Assembly: GCA_028023455.1 (NCBI GenBank)
Contig: JAQFVV010012575.1
Coordinates: forward strand, 188,001-252,000
Direction of reading: 5' to 3'
DNA length: 64,000 nucleotides
Source: Epiperipatus broadwayi
Taxonomy: Eukaryota; Onychophora; Udeonychophora; Euonychophora; Peripatidae
Each line of letters begins with the position of its first letter. Within the stretch, counting starts at the first letter, position 1. The position numbers and the translations under genes were made by a program. This document shows positions 1 to 12,705 of the stretch, piece by piece. The notes under the pieces were generated by a model that did no database searches, was not told the origin of the DNA, and saw only the letters and a program-made list of their open reading frames with translations.

Positions 1-1085
1 CTTCCATTAATCACTTTAAATCCATTTAGTTTTATTCTGCAATATTTTCCAATTGACTTCCTGTTAGTATTACAAAATATTAGAATATATGTAAATTGCT
101 ATGTACACTTTTACAATTTAAACAGGCAATGATTGACATTTAAAAGACTATTAAGGTTTTCCAAAAAGTATTTTAACTCAAACTATTTTAATTAGTTTAA
201 GTCAAATATTTTCCAAACATCTTAAAAATTGTTTGTATTAACAGTTGTCCATTATATAAATTTATTTTATTAGTGAAAAAATTAGCAATCACCTTTTATT
301 AATTATCCTCTGATCAGTTAAAATTATATATTTCCTTCAGTCTTAGATATAAACTTTAATTTTAATAAAGTTCAAGTATATACTTTAACATAGGTAGATG
401 GCAATATTCATTTTATAGTCATTCATCTCTTAATACTCATCATGATCATATATTGCTAGAAAATATGACCAATACCTTCAAACATATATAAGTAAAGACA
501 AAACATTTAAATAATCTATGCTAGACAAAGATTTATCCAAATGTTCCATCACCTGTCTAGAAAAAATAATAAAGAAAAAGGTTATTACTTTAAAAAACCC
601 AGTCAATTTGCTAGTTGAAGAGAGTTTGACTTTTGTTTTGCTTTAGCCCCTACTTCAAAATATCTGGATATTCTTTATTGACCAAGATATGATAGAAGGT
701 TATGGGACAAATACTTGAAAAAACTTTAAGCCTGTTAAAATAATTTTCAAGTTTTGCAACCTATATTCAAACTTAGATCATAAGTAAGATAGACAAATTT
801 ACTATAATTGCACTATGAGGCCCTTCATATATTATTTCATGGCTATTCATCCATCATCATATTTCCAAAAGATGTAACATTCATATGTGTGTGTGTGTGT
901 GTTAAGTTCTTTGCCAAATATGTTAACAAATTTTAAAAAAACATCTTAAATAATAGTAAACTATTTATGTTGTTAAAATTAATGAGTATAGATATGAATT
1001 AGCAATTACCTAGTAAAAAATAAAAATGTTTAATATACACTGAATAATGATAATTAAATTTGATGTGTGTAGTTCATTCATACAT
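1..1085. other. AT-rich sequence without recognised gene
   Basis: No coding signal or transposon protein is visible. The only distinct local structure is a short (TG)8 microsatellite at about 886-901. The rest is AT-rich sequence with frequent stops in all frames. Confidence 0.6.
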
Positions 1086-1325
1086 TTGTTCTATATAGAG
1101 CTCACAAATAAGGTCTTAACAAGCTTTGCAAATTATTCCCAACCCCAGACTAGTTTCTGCTACTGGCATCCTCAGTGAGGTGCTAGGATATTCAAGCATT
1201 AGATTAAAAATACCAGGACAAGCCCAGCACTTTATCTAATGTATAACTATTAAGTAGAAAATCTGAAATTTTCAGACATCCATATGTCTTCCAATCTAGC
1301 TATCTAATTTAAATTAGGTCACGTG
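1086..1325 (-). repeat. Family A repeat fragment with a hammerhead motif
   Basis: This stretch matches parts of the repeats at 21040-21310, 37020-37415 and 55756-56305. The shared landmarks, in + order, are a block reading cagcacttt, a block reading agtagaaaatctgaaatttt, then cagacat...atgtctt and a final stretch around gctatctaattta. The fragment carries an HHR motif on the minus strand (separate entry). It is truncated relative to the longer copies. I infer that it is a decayed copy of a Penelope-associated repeat because another family A copy precedes a PLE endonuclease remnant at 56.6 kb. Confidence 0.6.
1142..1181 (-). ncRNA. Hammerhead ribozyme motif, family A
   Basis: Read on the minus strand. 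Stem I is ACCTCA (1181-1176) with TGGGGT (1147-1142): six pairs, one of them U-G. The core CTGAGGA is at 1175-1169, which fits the invariant CUGANGA. Stem II is TGC/GCA (1168-1166 with 1160-1158) closing a CAGTA loop. GAA is at 1157-1155. Stem III is a two-pair A-U, C-G helix with a TA loop (1154-1149). The cleavage triplet is GTC with C at 1148. Every invariant HHR position is present. Short stem III and type I layout match the minimal HHRs known from Penelope-like elements. Activity is not proven. Confidence 0.7.
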
Positions 1326-2185
1326 ACATTGGACTTGATTTTTTTTGTAATTTCATCCATACATTAAAATCATTATTTTCATTTAACAATTACACCTTTT
1401 TATAAAACATTTTCACATTCTATAAATTTAAACTTTTTTTTATTTTTTATAAAAGGGACAAAATTAAACATTTATTTTAATTGATCATTGAATGTTATAT
1501 AACTGTTATCTCATAAATAGTGCATTTTGTAACATTTTCTCACATCGTCATGTCTTAATCTCATTTATAAATTAGATGTAGAGAGAAAATCACGGAGAGA
1601 TTTCTAATCACCATAATTAAAAACAAATGTACTAATTCTTATCCCATACTGGTAAATTTTATAAAAATCAAAAATCCAAAACAATTGAAAATTGTAATAA
1701 AGCTAAATAAATACTAAAAAATATAATTGTACTTTGATGCAAAGTATTAAACAGGGGTAACTCTCATACAACATGCTGTAACATTCTGTGATGTTTTATG
1801 TTACATGAAATCTTGTTATACAAACAGATAAGAACCAGGAGTTGGAATCAGGATCAGAGGATGAGGTGTAAAAAGAAGAGTTGGAGTCAGGTTCAAAAAT
1901 GTAATTATTGATTACTGACTCCTAGCACTGCTATAAATACAAGTGGAAATAATTTTTAAATCAAATCTATAAAAAATTAGGAGATTATGCATTATTTGTT
2001 AGTGTGTGTATCATGACAATAATCCAAAGATATTGGTGGTAATCTATATGACATCATTATCTCATAATTTTTAAATTAAATCTGCAAAGTAATACAGTTT
2101 AAAATTGTTTGTGGTAGCATAACAGTAGTTCAAAAATATTTGCAATAGTTTATACAGGATTTTAACACACCTTGAATATATTATA
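1326..2185. other. AT-rich sequence without recognised gene
   Basis: I see no ORF of note, no transposon domain and no strong repeat structure. A (TG) run and a few homopolymers are the only simple features. Confidence 0.5.
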
Positions 2186-2381
2186 CTGTACAGTTAATAT
2201 GCCATTACCATTCAAAAATATTTTAAATATTTTTATTAAAACTATCATATATCAGTAAGATAATAATATTTCACCCTACTCTTTGTTTCATAGTGTGTGT
2301 ATGTACGTTTGTATGAAATATATTAACATTATTTATAGTTTTATATGTGGAAGCATTTAACAAAAAATCAATTAACCTCTT

Positions 2382-2426
2382 GTAAGATACATGTTTCTGT
2401 TAATCAAACATGACATCATCAGTTTC
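2382..2426 (-). ncRNA. Degenerate hammerhead-like motif, family B copy 1
   Basis: Minus strand: CTGATGA at 2422-2416, then a stem II that pairs TGT.A with T.ACA with one mismatch, GAAA at 2397-2394, a short stem III with loop TG and a triplet ATC (C at 2386). Stem I is weak: only the first two positions pair. The core is intact but folding is doubtful. Confidence 0.4.
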
Positions 2427-2762
2427 TTAGGATCAACTGAGATCACTTCAAACATTGTATCTCAATTTATATTTAAATTAATTCATAATGTTCAATTTGA
2501 TATTAAAGTTTGAAAATGCATTTTAGAAATATTTTAATTAAAACATTTTTTGTAATGTGTTAATGTAAATTAACAAGGCAGATCTTACAATCCAATTTTT
2601 TAAAAATAACTTATTTTAAATAAACATTTAAACATGTAAATATTAATTAAATATCCCTTAAATGTAACATATTAATGTTATTTTACTTACACCTTCAATG
2701 GAAATTTACAATAATTTATGGTTTTATATGCAGCAACATTTACGGAAAAAATCAAATCTCTT

Positions 2763-2811
2763 GCTGAATACATATTTCTGTCAATCAACCCTGACATCAT
2801 CAGCTATTTGG
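2763..2811 (-). ncRNA. Hammerhead-like motif, family B copy 2
   Basis: Minus strand: CTGATGA at 2803-2797; stem II is a perfect five-pair TGTCA/TGACA helix (2796-2792 with 2783-2779); GAAA at 2778-2775; stem III is three pairs (ATA with TAT) around a TG loop; triplet ATT with the last T at 2767. Stem I is poor beyond its first G-C pair. The first stem I pair covaries with copy 1 (G-C here, A-U there), which mildly supports a shared fold. Confidence 0.42.
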
Positions 2812-3039
2812 GAGGCCAGATGAGATCACATCAAACATAGAAATTAAATTTCTGTTTAAATAGACTCACAACTGTACATTTTTATAGAGGGTATAAACAA
2901 AATAATGTTAATGTATATGTTACATAAGCAAATTTTTATTTAAAACAAGGTTATTAAAAAAAATAATTGGATTATAAGGTGTGTACCATCAATTAATGTT
3001 AAGCTGATAGTAAAAAGGCTTCAGTTAACTTACTGCTAA

Positions 3040-3190
3040 AATTCATGTTAAAACTTTAATAGAAAATTGTGCATTGTTAGTATATTTAAATATAAACTGA
3101 ATTTCTATGTTTGATGTGATCTCAATTGATCTCCAAGTAGCTGATGATAAAAGATTTAAATTGATAATCCTGAAGAAAGGTAACCAGCTT
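3040..3190 (+). repeat. Family B, inverted third copy
   Basis: The + strand reads ctatgtttgatgtgatctca followed by agctgatgat, the reverse complement of the block at 2795-2860. After CTGATGA (3143-3149) the sequence departs from the other two copies and no good GAAA/stem III follows, so the ribozyme fold is not retained. Confidence 0.5.
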
Positions 3191-4355
3191 TTCATCAAAT
3201 ATTTCTACATATGAGACTGTAACTTTTATTAGCTCACTATTTAATTATAAATCAAGATTTTATAAAATAGCAAAATTTGAAATTGTGAACTAATACAAGA
3301 TTTACAGAAACAATTTCAGGATAATCCCCTTGTATCACTAATCACAAACTAGATTAGGCTTGAATCTTATTTATTAACAGATTCTCTTTGCTTTATTCAA
3401 AATGGGAAAATTGAAACACACATTACTAATGAATGTGATGTTGTTTTTTATAGTTGACAAGTTCAATCAGTTACTCTCAGATTTATGCTAAGTTTTGATT
3501 GCTTAGCAGTCTTCTTCAGAACTGTAAAAATGCAGACAAATGTACCACACTATTGTATAGTATGCACACAGTATTAAAGTAAATAAATTACATGAAAATA
3601 AATACATGAATGAAATGATTTATTATTTATATTAAACATAATATAACCAATGCAAAAAAAAAGTAGTGGGGAAAGTGAATTATTTTTATAAAAACTTAAA
3701 ATTATTGTTATATTATTGAAAAGTCTTGCTTTGGCTATTATAAATAATGTGGAAAAAAACAAACAAAAAAATATTTAAAAAAAAAATCAGAAACATTCAG
3801 AAATGTATGGAACAATGATGGATGTTTCCCTTCTTCCCTGCTTCATTGTTTATAAATGAAATTCTGACTAAAACTTTAAAATATACCATCACATTCCACT
3901 ATGAGTTATCTGATCATTATTATTTAACAAATACACACATAAATAGTTATTACAGACAATGTGATAGAAGTGAAAAAACACAAAAGTCAACTAACTGCTA
4001 AATAATTTATTGATCAGATTTTTTCAGTGCTAAATCTTCCAGTATTTAATTACCATAAGTTGTAGTTAGTAAAGTTCATATTTATGGATCTGATCTTAAT
4101 GTATTGGAATTTTTCATCTTTAAAATTCAAATGTTTTTTCAAAAGCTATAATTTGATGTAGTGTTGTTTTTTTATATAGTACTGTTATGTGTGTATTTTA
4201 GTTTTTATTCCATCTTTGATCTGGTCTCTTTTAATTGTTTACTGTATTAAAAACCATTCATAATATATGTGGACATTTACACTATTTATATTGTATATAA
4301 ATATATCTGAAGATATATAAGCTACAATCAAACATGTATAGTACATCCTTTATAA
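3191..4355. other. AT-rich sequence; one possible retroelement tail
   Basis: At about 3465-3530 the minus strand reads CTGAAGAAGACTGC...GCAATCAAAAC, resembling the CTGAAGAAG-hairpin-GAAAC tails of some retroelements. No protein fragment is recognised around it. The rest is featureless AT-rich DNA. Confidence 0.4.
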
Positions 4356-4362
4356 ACAAAGC

Positions 4363-4480
4363 AAAACTCTCCATATAGTAGCGCCATCTTGTGCTAACAA
4401 GAGCAATCAATGGATTCCAGAAGGCTTGTGCATAAAATCCCTATCTAGTGCCTACTCATGTGATGTTTAGTGGTTTAATA
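4363..4480 (+). repeat. Family F1 half element
   Basis: Starts with gcaaaactctccatatagta and continues through the F1 landmarks agcaatcaatgga, cagaaggcttgtgcataaaa and agtgcctactcat, then jumps to the F1 outer end catgtgatgtttagtggttt. Only one arm of the inverted repeat is present; the HHR-bearing centre has been lost. Confidence 0.75.
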
Positions 4481-4489
4481 CATCCTTTA

Positions 4490-6980
4490 TAGTTGCCATG
4501 AACTATGAAAAAAGTGATAAATCAGAGGCACTCATGAAGAATGTTTGTTGTATAACAATGGAGTTGATATTTCTTTAGATGTATTTATATATGATTTAAA
4601 GTATGTTAGCCTATTTATTGCATATTTTGATATTAAATCTGTTAATTGTTAATAAAATTAATCTCTAACTCTGCTTTGATTAGTGTAAAGTCATACTGGA
4701 ATAAGCTAATTTGCAGAAAATAAATAAGTTGATGAATATTACTAAATTAATATAAAATGAATAACTGTTATATTTGCATGGATTGTTGGCATGACTCCAA
4801 GGCAGTTAATAACAGAAGATATTATTAAAATATATGTGTACTACACAGTGGTTTGACTATTTTTTTTATATATTATGCCAGCTGAAAAGGATATATAATG
4901 TAGGATGATTGAAACTAATACTTCCTTAGATTAGTCTACCACTTCTATTACTTATAAATTCAGATCAAATAAATTTAGGAATTTTTTAAAACTTTAATTA
5001 GACTTAGTTTTTTTTCACTAGTAACTTTCAGTTACTCCAGAAAGAGAGCGTGAAATAAAGAAAGAAATATGGTAAACCACTATACCATTCAACAAGATGT
5101 TTAAGTCACAGCTTCTTTTTTCACTGTTTTTCTAAAAGATTGGAATGTTAGAGAGAATTTTATCATGCAATGACTTTTTATGACTGTTTTAACTCATATA
5201 CAAAGGACTTATAATATAGTAATTATAAATCTGTTTGGCATGCTTGCAAATTAAGATTTTAAAGTGAGCATAGTAAAATTTTGAGGATCATATTTTTTTT
5301 AAGTAGTCATCTAAAAAAAAATTAAGATTGAGGGCAAGTCAAGTATTGAAATGATTAAACCATCATTATTCAGGAATTTTTAAGCCTGATAAGAAATGCT
5401 TTCTCCTTGATTGTTTCTACATGGAATTGTTGGAAAGGTTTTTGCCTTATTGTGGGATAATTAAAGACTGATTTACCATATTTTACAAAAAAATTTCCTT
5501 CTATTGTTAATTATCATTCTCAATATATTTTTACAATTTTGAAAGTTTGGGAAAAATATTTTTATAGTCACATAAAGCCCATTAGCATACTTTCTTACTC
5601 AAATTGTCATCAATTGAAATTTCAGTTATTGTTAAACCTGTAGTAATTGTATGTTTATTGAAATCCAGTGATTCTTTGCCAATGCACTTTTTAAATTTCA
5701 GACTTAATACAAAATTTAGCATAATAAAAACCATGCTCATAAAAATCAGGCATTTCAAATAAATTTGAGTTTTAATTTATTCAGAAGGTAAAGATTGTAA
5801 ATTAAAGAAGGTAAAAAGCAAGGGGCTACATAATATGCCAAGATTATCACTATGAAGTGGTATATTCATCTAAATGCTCTGTGTTAAAAGCTTTCTGGAA
5901 CTGATTTTATATTTATAAAATTTTCTTTTTAACGTTTTTGCTAGTTGAAAATTTCGCTTGAATGATTAATTAATATTTCTAGAAGATACTTATTTATAAA
6001 CCACCATATGAATTTATAAAGAGCAATCTATAAAGTTTATATATATTAAGAAAATAATACGTATCAATTACTTTTATGAAATCAAATGCTTAAACATGTA
6101 TCAGCATTAAGTTAATATAATTAGAAACTTGAATAAAAATGGAGGAAACTAATGGAAACAACCAACCACTGTTTTGTCTCTATATAATCATAAATCATTA
6201 ATAGGCCACAATAGAACAAATAACTCGCAGAGTACTTCTTTATAAAGACGTAATGCAAGCTTTTTATTTTTATCATTTCCAGTTATGTCTGTTCTTACAC
6301 GTCTTTATTTTTTGATATTCACTTGTTTAAACAATGATTCCGTTACATTTGTCATGAAACTAATACTTTTTCTAAATATTTCAGTGAGAAACCTCTTATC
6401 AATTATCAAACAGTAATCATTTGATTATTATTATCTTTAACAGTCCAAATTCCAGATTCAATGTAAACCTATTTAATTTTTTTTATCATTCATCTTCAAG
6501 TAAATTCAGCGTGGATTACCTGCAATCTTTCTATTTTTTAAACCACATTTTTTACCCATTAATTAATTAAACAATCGTGAATCGTTGATTAACTTCATAA
6601 CGTATTATGTACGAGATAATATTTTTAAACTAGGGCTTACTACGAAACAACAATTATTCAATAAATACACAACTGATCGTAAATCATTCCTTATTAGTAT
6701 TTATTATACATATATAAATACAAAATAAAATTAAATAGTAATACAAATATTATCAATTAAATAGTGATCAAATGTTTTGATTATATTTACTAATACAATG
6801 AATACAATCAAATATTACGTTGTATATATAAAAAAGCACATTTTGATAAAGTAAACATTTTTACTATTTATTCTGAAGTTCATGAATAATTCAAATATCG
6901 GATTTTTTCCCCTTTTATAATTATTTCAGAGGTTCGAATAATATAATTAATTTGTTTAACTATTTATGTCTTGCATGTTT
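4490..6980. other. AT-rich intergenic sequence
   Basis: No coding region, transposon protein or structured repeat could be recognised. Composition is uniform and AT-rich, with scattered homopolymer runs. Confidence 0.5.
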
Positions 6981-6989
6981 TTCTATATT

Positions 6990-7345
6990 TTCCAACAACC
7001 AATAGACGTTTGAATTTTCAAGTAGCAATCAAACAATTCGTGTACCGAAGCGAACATGCAATGCTGGCTTGTTTTTTCACCAAGCGATTTTAGGGGGAAT
7101 TATCTCGAAGGCTAAAAGCATTAGCCAACACATTTTTGACGAGTGTTATCAATAACTTCGTGTCTCCATTGACGGCGTGTCACGACAGGACTAGATGACA
7201 TGTTGTTATGAATTTTAAAACAGTCTATTAATAGTCAGAACTTTTAACCTTGGGGTTTGATTATTACGGATGACAGACTCGGCTTAATGTAAAACGAAAC
7301 CAAAAGATAAACTACTCGACGGGCATTCTTGTTTGAAATATATTT
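6990..7345. promoter_or_regulatory. CpG-rich stretch, possible regulatory or promoter region
   Basis: About 15-17 CpG dinucleotides occur in roughly 350 bp, while neighbouring kilobases have only a few. A CCAAT box (caaccaatag) is at its left end. No ORF, splice pattern or transposon signature explains it. In a genome where repeats show CpG decay, this suggests either an unmethylated cis-regulatory or promoter region, or a younger insertion. No gene was found next to it, so the call is an inference. Confidence 0.3.
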
Positions 7346-8595
7346 CGGTTTGAATCTTTCTGCTCAGTTTTTTACTTTACAAAATACCTCCATATATAAT
7401 AGAATTTTAGATTTCGTATATATATTTAATTTTTTACAGGGCAGCAGGTGGAGTTATCTAGATAATAGTACTACTAATAAAACATAACATAACATTATAA
7501 TGCTTCTTTTTTTTTCTTTAGGTATAATTATATAAGGGATTTGAACACAGACATATAATTGCATGCAAAACTCCAAGTATATAAATTATATTTGTATTCA
7601 ATCAAATATTAGCTATAGGTATGTATGTGCATTTACATTATGTATATATTATAAGTGATACTAAAAAACCATGGAAATTTTTCAGCGTTACTCTAAATAG
7701 TGAGAGTAAATTAAATTGTTTGCCGTCCTTTTATATTAACAAAAATTATTGTTCATCATCATTTTCAACCACAAGTAGTCTGTAAAAGTTTAATTAAGTT
7801 TCCTTGATTCTTAGCTTTTTTCCCCCACAACAAACCAGCCAACTTTTTTTATTTCATCCACCCATCTTATATGTGGTCTCTTTCTAAGTCTTTTGTATCT
7901 CTTGGCATCCAGTGATAGCTGACCATCTATTACATATCTTCTAGAAATATGTCCAGACTAGCTCCATTTCAGTTACGTTAATTCTTTCAGTGATGTCAGC
8001 ACTACCTGGCTTTTCCCCTCAGCCCATACATTTCATTTTTAACATCTTGTTACTCCTAACTTTGTCGAGTGGTTTGAAATTTCTGACTTGCTTTTTTGCT
8101 AAATGTTCAAGTCTCAGATGTTATAAGTAAGACATGATCAAACATCTATTAAAAACCTTCCTTTTCAACTCATAGGCATATTTCCTTTTAATATTTTTCT
8201 ACCAAAAGCACTGTATCTAAGTTTAATTCTATAATTAATTTCAGCAATTGTGTCCTATACATGCTAATAATCTGATCAAAGTATTTTTAATTGTTAATTT
8301 CTTGTATCTTTATTTTTTTCTTCAGAGAAAATTCACTGAACATTACTTTAGTCTTTTTAGCATTTATCTTTAGTCCTACTTTTTAAATTTTCATTTGATA
8401 AGTCTTGCAATATTTTCTGAAGCTTGAAAGCATTATTTGCAATAATAACCACACTAGATGATTTAAACAACCTCCATTTACTTTTACATCTTTAGCTTCT
8501 CATTTTAATTCACACAAAATACTTCTTGTAAAACTGCTATCAAAAGTTTTGGAGAGGTAGAATCATCTGTTGAAAACTCTTTCTAATGTTAATCT

Positions 8596-8935
8596 TTAAA
8601 ACAGGCAAAACTCTCCATACAGTAGTGCCACTCAGTGCAAGCCAGAGTAATCAATGGATGCCAGAAGGTTTGTGCATAAAATCCCTATCTAGTGCCTACT
8701 CATCCAATATCCCCTGATTAGTTTCTAGCTTGTGGCTTTTGTCAGTGAAGAGCTTTGGATCTGAGAGGACTAGTATGGGGATATTGGATGAGTAGGCACC
8801 AGATAAGGATTTTTTTCTGGCATCCATTGACTACTCTGACTTGCACTGAATGGCACTACTGAATGGAGAGTTTTGCCTGCTTTAATAACAGTTATGAGCA
8901 AGCATAAGAAATGGTGATCATGTATGATCAAATAA
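8596..8935. repeat. Family F1 foldback element inside the RTE LINE
   Basis: Inverted arms start with ttaaaacaggcaaaactctc (8596) and end with gagttttgcctgctttaa (8885). Both arms carry the F1 landmarks (atcaatggatgcca, gtgcctactcatcc, atatcccc); the right arm has lost a segment near ggatttttttctgg. The outer F1 end (gcaagcataagaaatggtga) continues to about 8930. The centre differs between the arms and carries a decayed HHR on the minus strand. Confidence 0.8.
8710..8751 (-). ncRNA. Decayed hammerhead motif at the F1 centre
   Basis: Minus strand: CTGACAA at 8745-8739 (G8 is A, compatible with CpG decay of CUGACGA); stem II with three pairs AGC/GCT around CACAA; GAAA at 8725-8722; a TA loop; triplet ATC with C at 8716. 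Stem I has five pairs including U-G pairs but starts with an A-A mismatch. The core defect makes activity unlikely. Confidence 0.45.
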
Positions 8936-10469
8936 TCTAATAATTGCTGTTGAATTTTGATAAATATTTTTGTAGAATCATATGTTCTTTTATAACCTAC
9001 AAATCCAAAGCAACTTATATTTATTTGTCCATTTTATAACTTCTCTCAATACTTAGATTTGACTCACAATGCTAAAACTACTTTAACTCCAGTTTGATCA
9101 TTATGAATTATATTATCTTGGTAAAGATTTTATATAAAAAATTGACAGATCTATAATTTTCTTTATTACTATTACATTCTTCATATCATCTGATATAACT
9201 TTCATTTATTTGAAATATAACTTTACCAACAAGTTTTTTTATTTCTTCATATTTTTTATCAATTACTATTCCTATATTTCTTGGAACATGTTTTTTCTTT
9301 ATAGATTTAATTCTGTATTTCACTTTTCCATTTAAAATGCTGGCAATTCAGAAGAAATGCAGCTGCAGGGGATATCTTTTTTGTACTTTATTATCATATA
9401 ATTCTTTATAGAACTCTTCCACTTATATCATGGTGTCATCTCTTTTTTGGTAACAATTCCTACTTTTTTCTTTTTATTGCAAAAGTTACTTTTCTTCCAA
9501 TACCAAAATGTTTTACACTTCCCCAATTTTTATTTTCTTTTATAGCTTTCCTTGACAATTCACAATTATATTTTCTTATATCATTATTAATTCTTTTTTG
9601 AATCATTTTACAAAACTCTAGATATTCAATTCTTCTTTATGGATCATAATTGAAAATTTTCATATTCCTTCTTTGTTTCATACATTGTTGTCTCAATCAA
9701 AAATTTATTTGTAAATTACTGCTTTTTTGTGTGACATTTCGTTCTTGCTATTTTTAATAGTATCAGTTATCTTCTTAGTAATTTCTTTGTAATCTGAACC
9801 ATCTTCAAAATATAATAAAATGATTCACAGGTTCTAATTGAAATTTATTTGAATTTTTCTGGAAGTTAGGAATATAAACTGTGAGTATGGCTTTCTTAAT
9901 TTTTGTCTCTCTAGTTTTATCTTAACATGTATATTATATTCTGCTAATTGATTATCATTTCCTATTTGAGTCCATTAAGAACATTACAGTATTGAAATGC
10001 ATATTTTTAGTTAGTCAAAATATATTTCTGTTGTATCTTCATTTGAATACTTCATTCTCCATTTCCATTTAGCATTTCTTTCAAAGAATTCATAATATAC
10101 AATTTGTTTTCATGAGAATTCCACAAAACCCTGCCTACTCTCGTTTCTATTAGCACAACCAAATCTAACTACTGAATTTTCATATTTTAATCACCAATTC
10201 TAGCAGTAAGGCCTCCCATGATAATTTTTAAATGTTTTTGGTTTGACCAAAACCATTTTGTATATACTTATAAAATTCTCTATTGCTTCATTACTATGAA
10301 AACTTGGTGAGGTATAAACCTGAGTTATTTGCATTTGGTATCTTACCTTAATTTAAATTACTAATTTTACCATTTTATCTGCTATACCATCAATCTCCAC
10401 AATATTGTTCTTCTACTTTTTATAAATAATAAATTCTACTCTGTTTAATGTTTCTAATACTCTGCCTTT

Positions 10470-12700
10470 GTAGTAAAATACATGTATACTTTTAAAATCA
10501 ATTATCCTTAAAGTCTAACTATTACTAATGAATTAGTTTTCCATTGTTTGTTGTCTTTTTATAATTTAGTTTATCATTTCAACATTTACATTAACGTTAA
10601 AAAAAAAGCTTTTAAATTTTTTCTTTAATATCACTAAAACATAAATTAGACACACACACACACACTAAAAAAAACAACAACACAGCTTTAAATGGTTAAT
10701 TGAAATGAAAAGGCATTTTACATATCTTCAGAGAGGAAAAAGATACAAATATATAAATACTTACATTCACATGTATAATTAACTAAAAAACAACAACAAC
10801 AACTTTAATGTATAGATATGTATATATTTTGTCCAGAGACCAGTTGTCTTCAGAACTGAAACAAAAATGTCTGAAAAAAGCATTTTCTGGCTGATATATT
10901 GACAGTAAATTATAGTTCAGTTAAATAAATAATTAAATGGTTTGTTATTTGGGAGTTCATTATTTATTTATATAAATTATCAAAAGGTTTGAGCAGCAGA
11001 AATGAAACAATTGAGCGTTGATTTATGAGCTTTTAGCATAGAGTGTTGAAGTAAATTATATACATACATATTATCAAAGTGAAAGGAAAACTTTTTGGTG
11101 ACCCAAGCAAAACAATCTTTTAATACAACAACCCTACTTTTTTTTGACACTTTTCAAGAAAATTTATTTTCTTGCTTTCTATTTTGGCTAAACTTGGAGC
11201 TTTCATCAGAGAAATGTTTAATATAGATAAAACTATAAGAAAGATTAATCAGATCTCTGATGAAGGTTGCAGGTTTAACCAAAACAGAATGAAAGAAAAT
11301 AAATTTGCTGAAAAGTACAGTAAAGAGAAGTGGTATTATTGTATTAAATTGAACAATAAAAGATAATAATTAAGACATTTAAACATGTTTAATTCTTACA
11401 TCACCAACAGGCATTAGCTGATAAGCTTTCAATATAACAAATATGTTGCAGCAGATATAGTTAGAAGATACTATCACAAGATGTATATATATATATATAA
11501 ACATCAACAACATGATTAAGTGGACATATTTACGACTTATAATATGCATTGTAAAGTCATTACAAAGTGTTTTTTTTACTTTTTTTTATACTTCCTTTTT
11601 TTCTGGAGTTAGGAGAGTCAGATGATTTATGAATGTTTTCTGATGATGGCATTGTGTATATCTCCTTTATAATCTGATTTCAATACTAACAGTGTTTCAT
11701 ATATATATTCATTTTAAAATAGAGACTTTGATTACCATAAGCACAATGTGTTCAAAAAATATTGGTTACAAACTTTACAGAAAAGAAGATAATATAAATA
11801 TGTAAAATATTTTACAATCAACACTTTTATTACAATGGGGTTTTATATTTAACTTGAAGTAAATGAAGGAAGTGTCCAGAAATTAATTAATTCAACCATT
11901 TGTTGATAAAATTAATAATTACATTAATTAATTCCTGGATACCCCATGGTTTTATGTCAAAATAGATATAAAAAACCCAATTATGGTTGAAGAAAGCAAG
12001 TAGTTTTGGGTTTTTTAGTGCACAATAAATAAAAGTGTTTATTATAAAATATATAAATATTATTTTTAATTTTTTAGTGTTCTGATATTTTTTGTAATTA
12101 TTCTATTTAAAATAAAGAATAAAAACAAGGTCACAGTCTGTGTAATATTTTATAGGAAATTCATGGTGCTTCAATATTATTTTGATTATGAAAGAAGTGA
12201 ATTATTTAAAAAAAAAACTTTTACAATCAACAGTAAATAAAATTTCAATCATTTTAAAAGAAGCAACTTTTTATTTGAAATATATTTATTTTAATTTTAA
12301 TTGATCATTAATACTTTCTAGTATAATCTTGTTTTTTAAATAAAAGCATTTAAAAATATATGATCCTTATACAAATCTCTGGAAATTTACTGAATTGATA
12401 TCAATATGGCTGAAATTTAATTTGCCAATACCCTTAAACAAGCCTGAAGTATTTCATAGTCATATTGTATTGTTATCAATTTCTAACCCATGCATATAAT
12501 ATTTGAAAGAAATTTACTTGATAAATGTTAAAACTTGATTATAAAATATGATAATATTAAATCGTGCTATCACACTTACGACGTAAAGCTGTAACAACAA
12601 ATAGAAAATAAATTAAATGGCTGAGCACTTTCAAGAAGATGTACTTCTCATAATCATAGCCAGTTATGACTCATTCTTTGAAATCATTATATAAATACGA
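10470..12700. other. AT-rich sequence without recognised gene
   Basis: Contains a short (AC)n at about 10651, an (AT)n at about 11483-11500 and CAA-rich runs. A 64-codon ORF at 11172-11366 begins without an ATG (TTG) and matches no family I know; I treat it as chance. No domain or structured repeat is recognised. Confidence 0.5.
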
Positions 12701-12705
12701 TATAC

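Larger units (their letters stand above)
2190..2900 (-). repeat. Family B: two direct copies about 381 bp apart with HHR-like cores
   Basis: Blocks at about 2330-2480 and 2695-2880 are alike: a region reading gttttatatg, then a cg/aaaaatcaa block, an HHR-like core (tcatcag on + at 2416 and 2797) and gagatcac.tcaaacat. The offset between the cores is 381 bp. A third, inverted copy lies at 3040-3190. The AT-rich block at 2205-2290 also resembles 61110-61200. Two same-strand HHR-like units at a regular spacing recall dimeric retrozyme-type repeats of animals, but divergence is high and the unit boundaries are not visible to me. Confidence 0.5.
7830..10465 (-). mobile_element. RTE-type LINE remnant, interrupted by an F1 repeat
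   Basis: Conceptual translation of the minus strand, with many stops and frameshifts, gives RTE-like LINE pieces in the expected order. First come endonuclease C-terminal segments (about 10300-9800, including a stretch like ESRQGFVEF and an RKLRK-type region). Then come RT-domain segments: one at about 9100-8900 around a decayed A motif and one at 8600-8330 containing SPKLL...AVLQEVF and a KINAKKTKVMFSE-like end. Then comes a C-terminal stretch with AFGRKILKG and an RWVDEIKK-like end (8280-7830). No intact ORF survives. A family F1 element sits inside the RT domain at 8596-8930, so F1 inserted after this LINE. Confidence 0.75.

Noticed and set aside
3465-3530. CTGAAGAAGACTGC...CAAAAC hammerhead-like phrase on the minus strand
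   Set aside because: G12 is A, an extra base precedes the hairpin, and no stem I forms.
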